7,351 nucleotides of DNA from Anaerolineae bacterium. Lineage in GTDB: Bacteria > Chloroflexota > Anaerolineae > UBA4142. The notes under the pieces were generated by a model. It was not told where the DNA came from. It searched no databases and saw nothing but the letters and a program-made list of their open reading frames with translations. The first letter of the stretch is position 1. Each line of letters begins with the position of its first letter. The stretch covers positions 1-7,351 of the forward strand of contig JAOACU010000147.1 of the NCBI GenBank assembly GCA_026417715.1. Direction: 5' to 3'. Shown one piece after another: positions 5,155 to 7,351 of the stretch. A program made the translations under genes and the position numbers.

Positions 5155-6399
5155 ATGAAACTCGATTATGGCAAAACGGCGATTCTGGGTTTTGGCTTTT
5201 TTGGCGTCAGTATCATCTGGTCTATCTACAACTCGTACGTGCCGGTTTTCCTCGAACGCGATTTTCTGCTCAGCGCGACGCTCGTTGGCTTTGTGATGAC
5301 CCTCGATAACATTGCCGCGCTGATTATTCAACCTTGGATCGGCGCGTTGAGTGATCGCACGCGAACACGCTGGGGACGTCGAATGCCCTACATCATCACC
5401 GGCGCGCCGATTGCGGCACTCGCGTTCGCGTTGATTCCATTCGCCACCGTGTTGCCGCTGTTTATGCTGACGATTATCGTAATGCTTCTTGCGATGGCAA
5501 TCTTTCGCACGCCGGTCATCGCACTAATGCCCGATATTACGCCATCGCCGTTGCGTAGCAAGGCGAATGGCGTCATCAACCTGATGGGCGGCATCGGTGC
5601 GATTTTAGCGTTCTTCGTTGGCGCGCGTTTGTACGATATGGGACGCGGCGTACCCTTTATTGCGACTGCCATCGTGCTTTTGATTGCTGTTGCCATCGTC
5701 GTTTGGCGCATCAAGGAACCGCGCGAAATCACTGAACCTCCCGCTGCCGAAGCCGGTGTGTTGACCAACTTGCGCCTCATCCTTGCCGCGCGCGACAAGA
5801 GCGCGCTACTCATTCTCCTTGCCATCTTCGCGTGGTTCGTCGGTTACAACGTTGTCGAAACGTTCTTCACGCTCTACGGTGTCAATGTGTTGAACATCAA
5901 AGAAAGCGCGGCAAGTTTGACGCTCGGTTTCCTCGCCGTGACATTCGTGCTCTTTGCCGTACCGAGTGGTTTCATCGCAACCAAGTACGGACGCAAAGTG
6001 ACGATCCTTTCGGGCATTGCGTTGATGTTTGCCTTGCTCACGTTGATTCGCGTACTCGGACCCAGCGTGTTGATGCTAACACTCTTTAGCATCGCTGGCT
6101 TGGCATTCACCGTTCTGCATTTGATAATGATGCTGGCAGGAGTCGCTTGGGCTCTTATAAACATCAATAGTCTGCCGATGGTCGTGGACATTGCGCCGCA
6201 AGACCGCATCGGCACATACACGGGGCTGTACTATTTCGCTTCGACACTCGCGGCGATACTTGGACCTTGGCTGGGCGGCGCGCTGGTGGATATGACGGGA
6301 CGCGATTACACGATGATCTTTCTCGTCGCGCCGATAGCGTTTGCGTGCGCGTTCTTGTTTATGCTCGGCGTTACGCGCGGCGAACGCGCCGAAGCGTGA
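5155..6399 (+). CDS. MFS transporter, glycoside (GPH)/SLC45-like
   Basis: This is a 414-residue inner-membrane protein with about twelve hydrophobic segments in two halves separated by a polar loop (about 186-212, IKEPREITEPPAAE). The loop after the second segment reads GALSDRTRTRWGRRMPYI (63-80), a variant MFS signature typical of glycoside-pentoside-hexuronide and SLC45/sucrose-type carriers. The C-terminal half has the matching GFIATKYGRK (272-281). AWALININSLPMVVDIAP (331-348) also fits this group, in which 'W..INSLPM..D' is frequently seen. Such proteins usually move sugars or glycosides with a cation, but the substrate here is not predictable. GAGG lies 7 bp before the ATG. The adaptor gene starts 14 bp after its stop, so both are probably on one transcript. 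Family membership is well supported; the sugar role is inference. Confidence 0.9.
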   Translation: MKLDYGKTAILGFGFFGVSIIWSIYNSYVPVFLERDFLLSATLVGFVMTLDNIAALIIQPWIGALSDRTRTRWGRRMPYIITGAPIAALAFALIPFATVLPLFMLTIIVMLLAMAIFRTPVIALMPDITPSPLRSKANGVINLMGGIGAILAFFVGARLYDMGRGVPFIATAIVLLIAVAIVVWRIKEPREITEPPAAEAGVLTNLRLILAARDKSALLILLAIFAWFVGYNVVETFFTLYGVNVLNIKESAASLTLGFLAVTFVLFAVPSGFIATKYGRKVTILSGIALMFALLTLIRVLGPSVLMLTLFSIAGLAFTVLHLIMMLAGVAWALININSLPMVVDIAPQDRIGTYTGLYYFASTLAAILGPWLGGALVDMTGRDYTMIFLVAPIAFACAFLFMLGVTRGERAEA

Positions 6400-6413
6400 G
6401 AACGGAGTGTGCT

Positions 6414-7321
6414 ATGGGTGTGCTTGCTCGATTGAAACGCGTCCCGCGTCGCGCGTGGATTGCCATCGGCATCATTGCGATTCTCGCGTTAGGTCTTTGG
6501 GGTGTTGGGTCTTGGTACACTCCTGCTCCGCGTTCCATCGCGGTCGTGCGTCGTGGTGATATTAGTGCGGCGGTGAATGCCACTGGCAAAGTGCGCGCCA
6601 AAAAAGTCGCGCGCTTGTCGTTGCCAATGTCGGGCATCGTGCAAAGCATCGTCAAGGTGGAAGGCGACGCGGTCAATCCCGGCGACGTGATTTTGTTTCT
6701 GCGCGCCGAAGAGATTGCGCGACGTGTCCGCCAAGCCGAGTTGAACTTGAACTCGCGTCAACTCGATTTGGCGCGTGCCAAGTCCGCGCCGCGCGATGAA
6801 GACATCGAGATTGCGCGCGCAAACTTGCGCAAAGCGACACTCGCGCTCGCCGCCGCCGAAGCCGCTTACAATGCCAACCCCACCGCGCAAAACGACGCCG
6901 CGCGCGAAATCGCGCGCGCCGACCTTGACATCGCGCGCGCGAATTTCAATCGCGTAACGAATGGTGCCTCGAAAGAAGAAATCGAAGCGTTGCAAAACGC
7001 GGTGACGAACGCGCAGTTAGAGTTGGAGAACGCGCGCGCCGCGCTCGCGCAAACGCGGTTGACTGCGCCGTTTACCGCGACCGTGACGGAAATCGGTGTG
7101 CGTGAGGGAGAATTGGTGGGAGGATACACGCCGCTCGCGACGATTGCCGATTTGAACGCACTCGAAATCGTCGCTGAGATTGACGAGATTGATGTCGCGA
7201 ACGTCAAGGTGGGGCAAAAAGTCGAAGTGCGCCTCGACGCGTTTCCGGGTGAACGCTTTGCTGGCATTCTCACGCGACTTTTTCCTGCGGCGTCCACTCA
7301 GCGTGGGAGCACCGTGTACAC
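6414..7321 (+). CDS. HlyD/MacA-type membrane fusion (efflux adaptor) protein, 3' end missing
   Basis: 302 complete codons are visible before the contig end. The protein has a short basic N-terminus (MGVLARLKRVPRRAW) and one membrane anchor (about 15-34). A first half-lipoyl segment follows (about 66-98, SLPMSGIVQSIVKVEGDAV, PGDVILFL), then a long Ala/Arg/Glu-rich coiled-coil hairpin (about 100-214). The second half-lipoyl segment is APFTATVTEIGVREGELV (218-235), and the start of a beta-barrel domain contains EIVAEIDEIDVANVKVGQKVEV (251-272). This domain order is that of periplasmic-adaptor-type subunits of ABC or MFS exporters. An ABC ATPase and permease would be expected downstream. The start is ATG 6414 with GGAG 6 bp upstream. 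The reading frame continues into 7322-7351, but those bases are adapter, so any residues after Tyr302 are not real. In a Gram-negative or monoderm-like cell its partner would differ. Confidence 0.88.
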
Positions 7322-7351
7322 CTGTCTCTTATACACATCTCCGAGCCCACG
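7322..7351. other. Illumina Nextera transposase adapter sequence (artefact)
   Basis: The last 30 bases begin with the 19-bp Tn5 mosaic end CTGTCTCTTATACACATCT (7322-7340) and continue CCGAGCCCACG (7341-7351), the known Nextera read-2 adapter. This is untrimmed library sequence, not an insertion element: there is only one end, it abuts the window edge, and adapter bases follow it directly. Confidence 0.97.

Noticed and set aside
5388..6221. Open frames on the minus strand opposite the transporter gene
   Set aside because: They are antisense shadows of a clear membrane-protein gene, lack ribosome sites, and give Met/Ile/Ala-rich translations with no known motif.
7322..7340. Possible Tn5/IS50-type mosaic end, suggesting a transposon
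   Set aside because: It is followed directly by Nextera adapter bases and sits at the sequence edge with no transposase or second end, so it is a library artefact.

Overview
The window looks like the end of a metagenome or draft-genome contig from a bacterium with GC-rich core genes (frequent GCGCGC runs). The split acyl-CoA carboxylase genes, the style of the HlyD-like adaptor and the heptamer repeats between genes suggest Chloroflexota (Anaerolineae-like). That assignment is inference and rests on no marker gene. The last 30 bases (7322-7351) match the Illumina Nextera transposase adapter and are not biological sequence.

Minus strand, read right to left from about 5014 to 1: seven co-directional genes in tight spacing. 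First is a three-gene module: an unrecognised 130-residue protein, a beta-class DNA methyltransferase, and a protein with a PD-(D/E)XK nuclease signature. The three overlap end to end and look like a Type II restriction-modification operon with an extra small gene in front. A 91-bp gap follows that is almost filled by ten back-to-back 7-bp repeats. Then come a biotin carboxylase and a biotin carboxyl carrier protein, overlapping by 4 bp, which together form the biotin-bearing half of an acyl-CoA (acetyl- or propionyl-type) carboxylase. No carboxyltransferase gene is in the window. After 27 bp there is a small two-gene module with toxin-antitoxin architecture; its second gene runs off the left edge.

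Plus strand, 5155 to the end: an MFS transporter of the glycoside/SLC45-like type, then after 14 bp the start of a membrane-anchored HlyD/MacA-type efflux adaptor that is cut by the contig end. A 140-bp divergent intergenic region (5015-5154) separates the two transcription units. It carries a convincing sigma70-type promoter for the transporter operon and a plausible one for the restriction operon; the -35 box of the second lies inside a perfect 10-bp palindrome.

Overall, housekeeping genes (carboxylase, transporters) alternate with two visibly more AT-rich accessory modules (restriction-modification and toxin-antitoxin-like). The most unusual points are the small unrecognised gene leading the restriction operon, the palindrome over that operon's promoter, and the exact ten-unit heptamer array at the junction between the restriction genes and the carboxylase genes.
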